From: Pseudomonadota bacterium
Lineage (GTDB): Bacteria; Pseudomonadota; Gammaproteobacteria; Xanthomonadales; Rhodanobacteraceae
NCBI GenBank assembly: GCA_021827205.1
Contig: JAKAWV010000001.1
Coordinates: 1-64,000, forward strand
Length of the DNA: 64,000 nt
Direction of reading: 5' to 3'
Shown: piece by piece, positions 34,147-44,304 of the stretch
Position numbering within the stretch: the first letter of the stretch is position 1
Layout of the letters: each line of letters starts with the position of its first letter
The notes under the pieces: generated by a model
What the model was told of the DNA's origin: nothing
Seen by the model: only the letters and a program-made list of their open reading frames with translations
Databases searched by the model: none
Made by a program: the position numbers and the translations under genes

Positions 34147-35515
34147 TTTCCTGCAGTTGCGGATAACCCAGCTTGCCGCCATCGTAGGCCAGCAACAGGC
34201 GATTCAGCAGCAGTGTGTAGCGCGCTTGCGAGTAGGCGCTTTGCGACAGGAACAGCGTCTGCTGCGCGAGCAGCACATCGACGATGGTCTGCGTGCCTAC
34301 CTCGTAGCCAGCCTGGGTGGCATCCAGCGAACTCTTGGACGAAACCACGGCGGCCTTGTTGGCCTCGACGCTGGCGATGCCGGACAGCACCGAATGGAAC
34401 GCGTTGCGCGTGCTGCGCACCAGCGCACGACGGTTCTGCTCCAGCACGTCCTGTGCGCTTTCGCGGTTGTAAATGGCTTGGCGCACGCGCGACTGCGTGG
34501 CGAATCCGCTGAAGATGGGGATGCTCAGCACCACGCCGATGGCGGTGTCGCGGCTGAGGCTGTCGGTGTGATATTGACCAAGGCCACCGAGGCGCGAGTT
34601 CTGATCAGCCCAGCCCGGGTTGCGCGTGTAGCTGAGCTGCGCGGACAGCGTGGGCAGGTGCGCGCCATAGGCGGCCTTGACGCTGTCGCTGGCCGAGCGG
34701 ACCTGCTGTTCGGAAGCCAGCAGCGTGGGGTTGTCGCTCAGCGCCATGTCCACCCAGGACTGGAGGTTGTCCGGCGTGGGCGCATTCATGGGGATGTGTT
34801 CGCGCAGGGGCCTGAGATCGTTGGCCGGCTTGCCGGTGATTTGCGTCAGCGCCTCGCGCGCATCATCCAGCGAATTGCGCGCCGTGATCACCGTGGCCAC
34901 GGCGGTGTCGTATTGCGCCTTGGCGGCGTTGACGTCGGTGATCGCGGCCAGCCCCACCTGGAAGCGCTGCTTGGCCTGGTCGAGCTGGCTCTTTAGCGCC
35001 TTGGCGTTGGCTTCGGAATAGGTCAACTGGTCTTGCGCGGCGAGTGCGCCGAAATAGGCCGTGGCCACGCGCAGGTACAGATCCTGCTCGGCTGCAGTGT
35101 AGGTGGCGTCCTGGCTGCGCGCGTTGGCGTGGGCAGCTTTCAGATTGGCCCAGTCGGAGAAGTTGAACAGCGTTTGCGACAACGTGCCCTGCAGCGTGGT
35201 GCCGTAGCTTTGGTTGGAACTGGTGAAATTGAGTATCTGGAAGCCGGCGTTGGTGTTGAACGGCTGCGAACTGCTGTTGGTGCCGTGCGACTGCGAGTAG
35301 CTGTAGCTGGCATTCAACTGCGGCAGCAGCAGCGCGCGCGCTTGCACGATACCTTCATGCGTGGCCTGCTTGATGGCCTCGGCCTGCGCCAGCACCGGGT
35401 CGCTGGCGCGCGCCTGCTGGTAGGCCTGCAGCAGATCCTCGGCCTGCGCGAAGGCGGGCATCAACGCCAGCGCGATGGCGCAGCCGAGCAGCGTGGGCGA
35501 AGCAGTGCGGTTCAT
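34127..35515 (-). CDS. tolC: TolC family outer-membrane efflux channel
   Basis: A 462-residue outer-membrane factor. The signal peptide ends at AQAEDLL (about residue 26), and the mature protein has the TolC repeat pattern DLLQAYQQARASDPVLAQAEA followed by long helices in two halves, each with beta segments (LNASYSYSQS; LSAQLSYTRN). TolC forms trimeric tunnels that serve multidrug pumps and type I secretion. It is followed upstream by pcm and a TetR regulator, an arrangement found in xanthomonads, so the regulator may control it. Transcription converges on waaA with a 20-base overlap. Confidence 0.94.
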   Translation of the reverse strand: MNRTASPTLLGCAIALALMPAFAQAEDLLQAYQQARASDPVLAQAEAIKQATHEGIVQARALLLPQLNASYSYSQSHGTNSSSQPFNTNAGFQILNFTSSNQSYGTTLQGTLSQTLFNFSDWANLKAAHANARSQDATYTAAEQDLYLRVATAYFGALAAQDQLTYSEANAKALKSQLDQAKQRFQVGLAAITDVNAAKAQYDTAVATVITARNSLDDAREALTQITGKPANDLRPLREHIPMNAPTPDNLQSWVDMALSDNPTLLASEQQVRSASDSVKAAYGAHLPTLSAQLSYTRNPGWADQNSRLGGLGQYHTDSLSRDTAIGVVLSIPIFSGFATQSRVRQAIYNRESAQDVLEQNRRALVRSTRNAFHSVLSGIASVEANKAAVVSSKSSLDATQAGYEVGTQTIVDVLLAQQTLFLSQSAYSQARYTLLLNRLLLAYDGGKLGYPQLQEINALLQ

Positions 35516-35575
35516 GGATGGATTCCTGGGGTCAGGGGAGCGTCGGGATTGAGTTCGTGGTTCAGGCGGCGCGGC

Positions 35576-36226
35576 TCAGAGCACGAACCGCGGAACAGGC
35601 GCGGCATGCTGCAAGTACGGCAGGTCGGTCTCGAACAGGATTTCAGTGGTGCCGGCAGCGACGCGCAGCAGCGTGGCCTGCATGGCCGGTGCGCGCCCTT
35701 GCACCACGAACAGACGCCCGCCGGGCTTGAGCCAGCCCAGCCAGCGCTGCGGCAGCGTGGCCACGGCGCCGGTGACGGCGATGGCGTCGTAGCGCTGTGC
35801 CGGCGCGAACTCGCGCACCGCCTCGGCGGTGATCGCCTCGACGTTGTCGCAGCCGGCAGCGCGCAGGGCCGCGCGCGCGGTGGCGGTGAACTCGGCGTGG
35901 ATATCGAGGCTGGTCACGTGGCCGGCCAGTCGCGCCAGGCATGCGGTGATGAAGCCGCTGCCGGTACCGATTTCCAGCACGCTGTCGCTGGCGGCCAGTT
36001 CCAGCGCCTGCAGCATGCGGCCCTCGACCACGGGTTTCATCATCACTTCGCCGTGACCCAGCGGCAACCCAAGGTCGGCGAAGGCCATGCCGCGATATGC
36101 CGCGGGCACGAAATCTTCGCGACGCAGCGCGGCCAGCACATCGAGCACGCGCGCATCCAGCACTTCCCACGTGCGAACCTGGTTGCTGACCATGTTCTGG
36201 CGGGCCAATTCAAAATCCAGCGTCAT
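35576..36226 (-). CDS. pcm: Protein-L-isoaspartate O-methyltransferase
   Basis: A 216-residue SAM-dependent methyltransferase that repairs isoaspartyl residues. It begins with the N-terminal motif RQNMVSNQVRTWEVLDARVLD; the substrate-binding block has MMKPVVEGRMLQAL, and the SAM motif I is VLEIGTGSGFITACLA near 81-96. The end PVPRFVL is short, as in bacterial members. ATG at 36226 is supported by that conserved N terminus. It lies 60 bases upstream of tolC in the same direction and is probably in one transcript. Some members in this position lack strong repair activity. Confidence 0.9.
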   Translation of the reverse strand: MTLDFELARQNMVSNQVRTWEVLDARVLDVLAALRREDFVPAAYRGMAFADLGLPLGHGEVMMKPVVEGRMLQALELAASDSVLEIGTGSGFITACLARLAGHVTSLDIHAEFTATARAALRAAGCDNVEAITAEAVREFAPAQRYDAIAVTGAVATLPQRWLGWLKPGGRLFVVQGRAPAMQATLLRVAAGTTEILFETDLPYLQHAAPVPRFVL

Positions 36227-36332
36227 CAGGGCAGACTCGGGGCAAAGGTCAAGCGCGCAAGCATAGGCATTGCGTCGTTGCGGGACAATCGCGAGTTTGC
36301 CGCATGCAGGCGCGCGAGTGCAGTGTCGGAGG

Positions 36333-36683
36333 TCATCCGGCGCGGCTGACAAGTGTCGGGCGCGCGTTGCGTGCGGTCTGCGTCAGCGCCGCGGGCAGCG
36401 CCGGCAGACGCGCGGCCGCGACCGATACCGCGCGCGCCAGGCGTACATCCAGCCGCAGCAGACGCTGTTCCAGTCCGCGCGCCGCAAGTGCGCGGCTGCG
36501 CAACAGCCACGCCATCCAGCGCGCCAACTGCGCGCGCTCGCGCGCAGCGAGTGCCATCATTGCGCTGCGTGCTGCAAAAGCAAGGCGTCGCGCGGCGCGG
36601 CCTTCGGCCTCGATCCATGCGCTGAGCGCGCGCTGCGCGCGCAGATAGGCATGACTCCATGGGGCGATGCTGTCGCTGGGCAT
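36333..36683 (-). CDS. Small Ala/Arg-rich helical protein, hypothetical
   Basis: A possible 116-residue gene between pcm and the divergent TetR regulator. The product is helical and rich in Ala and Arg, beginning MPSDSIAPWSHAYLRAQRALSAWIEAEG, with no recognised domain or signal peptide. Its start lies just beyond the AT-rich promoter region at 36694-36720, which makes a divergent pair with the regulator gene plausible. The amphipathic composition could also arise by chance in GC-rich DNA, so I hold it with modest confidence. Confidence 0.45.
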   Translation of the reverse strand: MPSDSIAPWSHAYLRAQRALSAWIEAEGRAARRLAFAARSAMMALAARERAQLARWMAWLLRSRALAARGLEQRLLRLDVRLARAVSVAAARLPALPAALTQTARNARPTLVSRAG

Positions 36684-36693
36684 GACGGATGGC

Positions 36694-36720
36694 CTAATAC
36701 TAAACTTTTGAGTATACTAA
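36694..36720. promoter_or_regulatory. AT-rich promoter/operator before the TetR regulator
   Basis: A sharply AT-rich patch directly upstream of the regulator start at 36726. It contains the palindrome AGTATACT (36711-36718), which includes a TATACT -10-like box, and TAATACTAAACTTTTG just before. A TetR-type autoregulatory operator overlapping the promoter is the natural reading, but the repeat is short. Confidence 0.5.
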
Positions 36721-36725
36721 AGCGC

Positions 36726-37409
36726 ATGAGCCGCGATGTGAAGCCATCCCCGCCAGCCCTCGCGTCTGCCCGCCCACACGCGCGGGCGTTGGGTCCGGGT
36801 CGGCCCAAGGACATGGAGAAGCGCGGCGCCATCCTGGCCGCGGCACAGAAGCTGTTCACGCGCTCCGGTTTCGAGGGCACCAGCATGGATGCCATCGCGC
36901 AGGCGGCGGGGGTTTCCAAGCTCACCGTGTACAGCCACTTCGGCGATAAGGACAGCCTGTTTCGCGAGGCCGCGCAAACCTGTTGTGGCGAGCTGATGCC
37001 CGAACAGGTGTTCGATTTCCAGGCCGGAGCCGATGTGCGCGTGGCGCTGAGCGCGATCGCGCTGGCGCATTCGCGCATACTCGCCAATGCCGAGCTGTCG
37101 GCGCTGTTCCGCGCCGTGCTTGGCGATTGCGGCGCCGATGGCGATCCGCGTCTGGGGCGGCTGGTGTGGGAGGTGGGTCCGGGCCGCGCGCAGCAGAAGA
37201 TCGAGCATTTTCTGACCCAGGCCGTGACGGCCGGCAAGCTTGAGATCAAGGACATTCCCATGGCGGCGAGCCAGTTTCTGGCGCTGCTGCGTGGCGATCT
37301 GCCGCTGCGGCGCCTGTTCGTGTGCGCCAACGCGTGCGAGGAAGTCGACATCCGCCGCAACGCCGAAGCCGCCGTGGAAGTGTTCCTGCGCGCCTACGCG
37401 CCCCGTTGA
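36726..37409 (+). CDS. TetR/AcrR-family transcriptional repressor
   Basis: A 227-residue regulator. Residues about 30-80 form the TetR DNA-binding domain (ILAAAQKLFTRSGFEGTSMDAIAQAAGVSKLTVYSHFGDKDSLF), preceded by a basic, Pro-rich tail with GRPKD. The remaining helical domain belongs to the C-terminal TetR class with MAASQFLALLRGDLPLRRLF. Such proteins sense small toxic compounds. Position upstream of pcm and tolC suggests a link to efflux. ATG at 36726 is six bases past an AT-rich box; no good ribosome site precedes it, so a near-leaderless message is possible. Confidence 0.9.
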   Translation: MSRDVKPSPPALASARPHARALGPGRPKDMEKRGAILAAAQKLFTRSGFEGTSMDAIAQAAGVSKLTVYSHFGDKDSLFREAAQTCCGELMPEQVFDFQAGADVRVALSAIALAHSRILANAELSALFRAVLGDCGADGDPRLGRLVWEVGPGRAQQKIEHFLTQAVTAGKLEIKDIPMAASQFLALLRGDLPLRRLFVCANACEEVDIRRNAEAAVEVFLRAYAPR

Positions 37410-37457
37410 GTTTGCAGGCATGGGCGCCGGCCTGTGCTTCGTGCTTGAATACATCCT

Positions 37458-39497
<2,040 letters not shown>

Positions 39498-39556
39498 GGG
39501 TTGCCGGGGGGCGGGCCAGACACGCCCCACATTGACCGGCCCGACTCGCGGCGGCG

Positions 39557-40096
39557 TCAGGTGCCGTGTTCGGCGTCGTAGCGCTGTTTTGATGCGAGGA
39601 CTTCAGCACGCGCCTGTACGGCTCCGTCCCAGCCGTCCAGCTTCACCCATTTGCCTTTCTCGAGATCCTTGTAGTGCTCGAAGAAATGGCCGATGCGCTC
39701 CTTCCAGTGTGCGGACACCTGCGCGATGTCCTCGACCTGCGCATAGCCGGCGAATACCTTGGCAGTCGGTACCGCGACGATCTTGTAGTCCTTGCCGGCT
39801 TCGTCGGTCATGCGCAGCACGCCCACCGGGCGGCAGCGCACCACCGAGCCCGGCACCAGCGGTAGCGGCAGGATCACCAGCGCATCGACCGGGTCGCCAT
39901 CGTCGTACAGCGTGTGCGGCACATAGCCGTAGTTGCATGGGTAACGCATCGGCGTGGACAGGATGCGGTCGACGAAGATCGCGCCCGAGGCCTTGTCCAC
40001 CTCGTACTTCACCGGTTCGGCGTCCTTGGGAATTTCGATGATGACGTTGATTTCGTGCGGCACGTCGCGTCCGGCAGGAACCAGATCCAGGCCCAT
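39557..40096 (-). CDS. ppa: Inorganic pyrophosphatase
   Basis: A 179-residue family I pyrophosphatase that hydrolyses pyrophosphate and so pulls biosynthetic reactions forward. The signature DGDPVDALV is present, along with VIIEIPKDAEPVKYEVDK, the RYPCNYGYVPHT block and the KDLEKGKWV motif. It is the hexameric cytosolic form by length. The gene is convergent with thiC, 59 bases apart, and its upstream neighbour on the same strand starts over 80 bases away, so it is probably transcribed alone. Confidence 0.96.
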   Translation of the reverse strand: MGLDLVPAGRDVPHEINVIIEIPKDAEPVKYEVDKASGAIFVDRILSTPMRYPCNYGYVPHTLYDDGDPVDALVILPLPLVPGSVVRCRPVGVLRMTDEAGKDYKIVAVPTAKVFAGYAQVEDIAQVSAHWKERIGHFFEHYKDLEKGKWVKLDGWDGAVQARAEVLASKQRYDAEHGT

Positions 40097-40183
40097 GGGT
40101 AGTACTCGGGTAACGGGGAGGCGCCAAGTTTATTGCGCTGCAGCGCAATCCGTCGAACGGGGCGGTGCGTGAGTGCCGCGTGC

Positions 40184-40486
40184 CTACATGCAAACACGTT
40201 GCTCGAGGTCTGGCGTGCTGGCGATGACGGCGTTGCCGCCGGCTGCATTGCAGGATTGCGCGAAGGCCATGTTCGAGCCGGGCGCGGGCAGGCTGGCCAG
40301 CGCGGCGATTGGCGTCATGCCGCGCTGCAGGGCGGCGATCAGCGCCGCGGCGCGTGGCGTGATGCGGATGCTCAACTGCGTTTCCGCGGCACGCGGTGCC
40401 GGTGCTGCGGCCAGGGCCAGCAGCATGAACGCCACGAGGATGGCGGAGCGGGAAAATCCTGCGCGGGGCAGAGCAAGTGTTTTCAT
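40184..40486 (-). CDS. Small exported protein, hypothetical
   Basis: A 100-residue product beginning MKTLALPRAGFSRSAILVA, with a clear signal peptide (hydrophobic 14-29, cleavage likely after PRAAE around residue 35). The mature part is about 65 residues, contains two cysteines (SCNAAGG and a terminal RVCM) that could form a disulfide, and has no known domain. The ATG at 40486 is preceded by G/A-rich bases on the minus strand. It may be a genuine periplasmic protein, though homologues cannot be tested here. Confidence 0.5.
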   Translation of the reverse strand: MKTLALPRAGFSRSAILVAFMLLALAAAPAPRAAETQLSIRITPRAAALIAALQRGMTPIAALASLPAPGSNMAFAQSCNAAGGNAVIASTPDLEQRVCM

Positions 40487-40957
40487 GCGCCCATGCTGCG
40501 CCCGCACAAATGCGCTGAATGTGCGCTGCAAGCTCTTTCCGGCGGCTCTTTGCAAAGGTTCGTGAAGCGTGGTGATGGCGCGCACGCTGCGCCCGTGCGC
40601 ACGCGCACACTCGCGTTGCGCGGATGCTGGCGATGGCGTCGGTGACGGCGGCGGCTGAAACCCGACAATGGTTGACACGGGCGCGGTGTTTTTTCAGATC
40701 GCGGCCATCGTCGCTCGCCTGCGCCTACGTCATGGCGACGGCAAAATTGAGCTGCGTATGGCAGGTTTTGCCAGCACCTTGCCGGCTGCGATGGGCGCCA
40801 TCTTGTGATGGTGATAGCCGCGTGCGGCGTGGATGCTGCGCCAGGATGTTGAGAAGTGCGTCGCTGCTGCCGGAGGTGGATGAACAATATTGGAAAATGC
40901 AGCGCAGCGGATTTCCGCATCCTGATAGGCTTTTGGTCTTTGCTGGGGCATATCGCG
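40487..40957. other. Intergenic region without supported gene
   Basis: This stretch of about 470 bases separates the small exported protein from the mechanosensitive channel gene. Short open frames occur on both strands but show neither ribosome sites nor recognisable products. Runs such as TTTTTTCAG near 40690 and AATATTGGAAAATGC near 40886 could belong to promoters. I see no repeat or RNA gene. Confidence 0.5.
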
Positions 40958-41800
40958 ATGCAGGAACTGCTGCGCCGACTGGACTTGCTCAATCTCTCGC
41001 ACGCCAGCGTGCATCTGGGCCTGCGCCTGCTGCTGGGCGTCGTGCTGTTCGCGCTGGGGCTGTGGCTGGCGGCGCGCGCGGCCAACTTGATGCGGCGCGC
41101 ACTCAAGCGTGCGCGCGTCGAGCCGACGCTGATTCCATTTCTGCGCAACAGTCTGTACAGCGCGCTGATCGTGCTGGTCGCCGTGTCGGTGCTGGGTTTC
41201 CTCGGCGTGCCCACGGCCTCGCTGGTGACGGCGGTGGGCGCGGCGGGACTGGCCATTGGTCTGGCCTTGCAGGGCTCGCTGTCGAACCTCGCCTGGGGCG
41301 TACTGCTGATCCTGTTTCGGCCGTTTCGCACCGGCGACTGGGTGGATGCCGGCGGCTACAGTGGCAGCGTCGAGGCGATCAGCCTGATGCACACCACGTT
41401 GGTGCTGGCCGACAATCGCGTGGCGGTGATCCCGAACGCCAAGGTCGGTGCCGATGCCATCGTCAACTACAACCGCCGCGGCACGCGCCGTGCCGAGGTG
41501 CAGGTGGGGATCGGCTATGGCGATGATGTCGAGCGTGCGCTGCAGGTGTTGCGCGACATGCTGGCTGCGGATGCGCGCGTGCTCAGCGATCCGGCGCCAA
41601 CGGTCTATGTCGCCGCGCTGGGCGACAGTTCGGTCAATCTCACCTTGTGGGCGTGGGCACAGCGCGCCGACTGGTGGCCGCTGCAACAGGACTTGCCGCG
41701 CCGGGTGAAGGAAACCATGGACGCAGCGGGTATCTCGATGCCGTTCCCGCAGCGCGAACTGCTGATCCGGCGCGCGCCGGTAACGCCGCGCGCGGATTGA
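40958..41800 (+). CDS. MscS-family mechanosensitive channel
   Basis: A 280-residue small-conductance channel. Three membrane segments lie at about 19-40, 62-83 and 90-113; the last carries the pore-lining Gly/Ala pattern GAAGLAIGLALQGSLSNLAWGVLLILFRPF. The cytoplasmic vestibule follows with GDWVDAGGYSGSVEAISLMHTTLVLADNRVAVIPNAKV, typical of MscS beta domains. Such channels open under membrane tension during osmotic downshock. ATG at 40958 gives the usual MscS length; frames further upstream are unlikely. A second, different MscS paralogue sits at 44305. Confidence 0.92.
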   Translation: MQELLRRLDLLNLSHASVHLGLRLLLGVVLFALGLWLAARAANLMRRALKRARVEPTLIPFLRNSLYSALIVLVAVSVLGFLGVPTASLVTAVGAAGLAIGLALQGSLSNLAWGVLLILFRPFRTGDWVDAGGYSGSVEAISLMHTTLVLADNRVAVIPNAKVGADAIVNYNRRGTRRAEVQVGIGYGDDVERALQVLRDMLAADARVLSDPAPTVYVAALGDSSVNLTLWAWAQRADWWPLQQDLPRRVKETMDAAGISMPFPQRELLIRRAPVTPRAD

Positions 41801-41889
41801 TCCGCGCGTTGATCGAATCATGAGCGCTCAGCCACGCCCGGGCGTGGCGTCGTCGCGGCGTCAAGCTGCCGCGGCGCCGACCGCGCTGC

Positions 41890-42480
41890 TCAGCCGCCGC
41901 CACCGCCGCCGTGTGGTGGCTTGTGCCCGCCGTGGCCTGCCCCATGCGCCGGGCCTTGCGGCGGCTTGCCGTCATGCCCCGGAGCGCCGGGGCGATGGCC
42001 CGGATGCGGCAGGTAATGGTGGCGGCCCCGCGGCAGGTAATGGCCTTGCCGCTGGGGGCGATAACGCAATGGCTGCCACCGGTAACCGGGCCGCGCCCAT
42101 TGTGCGCGTTGCGGATACCAGGAGCGGTTGCGGTAATGGTTGCCCCAGTACGCATCCAGCACGAAGTTGACGATCGGAATGCCGATGCGCCCACCGTAAG
42201 TCGAGAGCACGACGCGTCGGTTGTTGTAGGGATAACGGACGTAATTCGCGGAAATCCAGCCGCGTGCGCCATCGCCTCGAACATCGCACCAGCTCCAGCC
42301 ACTGGTGCAGCTGAAAACGGCGATCGGTGTGCCTGGCGGCAGCGTGACGACGCGCGGGTAGCGCACATCGGGGCCGGCGCGCAGATTCACATAACCGTTG
42401 ACATAGCCATCGGCGGCCAGTGCCGACAGCGGAGCCAGCGCCGCGACGGCGAGTACGACAAGTTTGTACAGACGCTTCAT
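41890..42480 (-). CDS. Exported SH3-domain protein with His/Gly/Pro-rich tail
   Basis: A 196-residue secreted protein. A signal peptide (about 1-23, ending ALAA) is followed by a bacterial SH3 domain at about 25-85 (YVNGYVNLRAGPDVRYPRVVTLPPGTPIAVFSC, then GWISANYV). The rest is rich in Tyr, Arg, His and Pro and ends in a His/Gly tail (residues about 160-196) that could bind metal. Bacterial SH3 domains usually bind cell-wall peptides. ATG at 42480 has a strong AGGAGG ribosome site on the minus strand. It is convergent with the MscS gene. Confidence 0.85.
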   Translation of the reverse strand: MKRLYKLVVLAVAALAPLSALAADGYVNGYVNLRAGPDVRYPRVVTLPPGTPIAVFSCTSGWSWCDVRGDGARGWISANYVRYPYNNRRVVLSTYGGRIGIPIVNFVLDAYWGNHYRNRSWYPQRAQWARPGYRWQPLRYRPQRQGHYLPRGRHHYLPHPGHRPGAPGHDGKPPQGPAHGAGHGGHKPPHGGGGGG

Positions 42481-42884
42481 CAAGAGTCCTCCTGAGAACG
42501 GGCCAAGCAACAATCATCAAGCAAGAGTCAGTATGCGGTTTTTTACAGCAATGGCATGATGGGCATCGGTGCGTTCGCGCACAGTCACTCTCCCAGAATC
42601 GGGTTCGCACCGCGTCTGCCTGCAGCGCGTGGACCGGGCTGCCGGCCCGCAGTGCCTTGATCTCATTATGGATTGCCGTCGCCGCAGTGATCGCATGCAT
42701 CCGGCTATGTGCCGCGCAACCGCAGTCATGACGGGTCCGCGTTCGCGCGTTGCTGGAATCGACCGGCGCTCCACTACCTGCACCTGCGACCCATGCATTC
42801 GTCAGCAAGCGCGCGCGAGGCATGACGTACGTGACGCGTTGCGCGACAATCAACGCTTGCACATTGCCGAATGCAGGAGCATGC
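42481..42884. other. Divergent intergenic region before the E2 gene, no gene seen
   Basis: About 400 bases between the SH3 gene and aceF. It carries both promoters by orientation but no clear -10/-35 pair or repeat. CAGGAGC at 42874-42880 is the ribosome site of aceF. Open frames here show no recognisable product. No aceE (E1) gene is present next to aceF, where it is usually found. Confidence 0.5.
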
Positions 42885-44291
42885 ATGTCCTCGCTGATCG
42901 AAGCCCAGGTGCCGGATATCGGCAATTACCACGACGTGCCGGTGATCGAGCTGCTGGTGAAACCCGGCGATACGGTGACCAAGGATCAGGGTCTGGTGAC
43001 GCTGGAATCGGATAAGGCGACGATGGAAGTGCCGGCTCCGGCCGCGGGCGTGGTGAAGGAGCTGAAGGTCAAGCTGGGTGATGCGGTGTCCGAGGGCGTG
43101 CTGATCGCGCTGATCGAAACGACAGAACCCGCGTCTCTCCCCTCTCCCGCCGCCGGGGGGGGAACCGAGGATGAGGGTTCGCCTTCGGCCAAGCTCGCAG
43201 AATCCGCCGGAGCCTCATCCGGCGCTGCGCTGCATCCCTCGACAGGCTCAGGACAGATCCCTTCGGCCAGCTCAGGACAGGCTTCTCTCCCGACGGGAGA
43301 AGGCAAGGCAGAATCTCCGTCAGCGATCGCTCGCCCCGTGGCTGCGCCGCCCGTGCGCTTCGACAGCAGCGCGGTGATGCCCGATCAGGTGCCTTACGCC
43401 ACGCCGGCGCTGCGCCTGTTCGCGCGCGAGTTGGGTGTGGATCTGACCCAGGTCAAGGGCAGCGGACGTGGCGGGCGTATCGTGCGCGAGGACGTGCAGG
43501 CCTTCGTCAAGCAAGCCTTGAGCGCAGGGAGTGGCGCGCGCGCCGCGGGCGGCAACGGGCTCAACCTGCTGCCTTGGCCGGAGATCGATTTCGCCAAGTT
43601 CGGCGCCGTCGAGGCGCAGCCGCTGGGCAAGATCAAGCGCGCCACCGGCGCCAATCTGGCGCGCAACTGGGCACTGATCCCGCACGTCACCCAGCACGAT
43701 CTGGCCGACATCACCGCGATGGAGGCTTTCCGCAAACAGCTCGGCGGCGAGCACAAGGACATCAAGATCACGCCGCTGGTGTTCCTGATCAAGGCGGCGG
43801 TCGCGGCGCTGCAGGCCTTCCCGACCTTCAATGCCTCCCTCAACGCGGCCGGCGACACGCTGACGCTGAAGAAGTATTTCCATATCGGCATCGCCGTGGA
43901 CACGCCCGATGGTCTGGTGGTGCCGGTGCTGCGCGATTGCGACCAGAAGGGCCTGCTGGAGCTGGCGCGCGAACTGGGCGCGATCTCGGTCAAGGCGCGC
44001 GACAAGAAGCTGACCCCGGCGGACATGTCCGGCGGGTGTTTCTCGATCTCCTCGCTCGGTGGCATCGGTGGCACCGCGTTCACGCCGATCATCAATGCGC
44101 CCGAGGTGGCGATCCTCGGCGTCAGCAAGAGCGCGCTGCAGCCGGTGTGGAACGGCAACGCCTTCGAGCCGCGGCTGCTGCTGCCGCTGTCGCTGAGCTA
44201 TGACCATCGCGTGATCGACGGCGCCGCGGCGGCACGCTTCACCACCCACATCGCGCGCGCGCTGGGCGACCTGCGCCGACTGCTGCTCTGA
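42885..44291 (+). CDS. aceF: Dihydrolipoyllysine acetyltransferase, pyruvate dehydrogenase E2
   Basis: A 468-residue E2 core subunit that moves acetyl groups from lipoamide to CoA. It has one lipoyl domain (1-80, lipoylated Lys44 in ESDKATM), a long linker (82-165), the peripheral-subunit-binding domain (about 167-207, YATPALRLFARELGVDL) and the catalytic domain with His441 and Asp445 in DHRVIDG. The start ATG at 42885 has a CAGGAGC site. Linker residues about 86-140 are encoded by copies of the dispersed repeat at 22313, and the lipoyl-domain DNA is almost the same as in lpd at 45450. Only one lipoyl domain is present, against up to three in E. coli. Confidence 0.95.
   Translation: MSSLIEAQVPDIGNYHDVPVIELLVKPGDTVTKDQGLVTLESDKATMEVPAPAAGVVKELKVKLGDAVSEGVLIALIETTEPASLPSPAAGGGTEDEGSPSAKLAESAGASSGAALHPSTGSGQIPSASSGQASLPTGEGKAESPSAIARPVAAPPVRFDSSAVMPDQVPYATPALRLFARELGVDLTQVKGSGRGGRIVREDVQAFVKQALSAGSGARAAGGNGLNLLPWPEIDFAKFGAVEAQPLGKIKRATGANLARNWALIPHVTQHDLADITAMEAFRKQLGGEHKDIKITPLVFLIKAAVAALQAFPTFNASLNAAGDTLTLKKYFHIGIAVDTPDGLVVPVLRDCDQKGLLELARELGAISVKARDKKLTPADMSGGCFSISSLGGIGGTAFTPIINAPEVAILGVSKSALQPVWNGNAFEPRLLLPLSLSYDHRVIDGAAAARFTTHIARALGDLRRLLL
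42900..43149 (+). repeat. Lipoyl-domain DNA duplicate, copy 1
   Basis: This 250-base segment of aceF matches 45450-45699 of lpd almost base for base, with about five mismatches seen by eye (for example AAG/AGG, GAT/GAC, GCT/GCG, GTG/GTA). Similarity begins abruptly after the first few codons and ends in the linker. The near absence of synonymous change suggests recent gene conversion or duplication. Confidence 0.9.
43141..43310 (+). repeat. Dispersed repeat inside the E2 linker, translated
   Basis: Within aceF, segments match the intergenic block at 22313-22481: CTCTCCCGCCG-type hairpin starts, GATGAGGGTTCGCC, CCCTCGACAGGCTCAGGACAG, CTTCGGCCAGCTCAGGACAG and the CTTCTCTCCC/GGGAGAAG hairpin near 43283-43304. 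The frame stays open and the repeat supplies the Ser/Gly/Ala-rich linker. Confidence 0.8.
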
Positions 44292-44304
44292 ACGCGACGC
44301 CGGC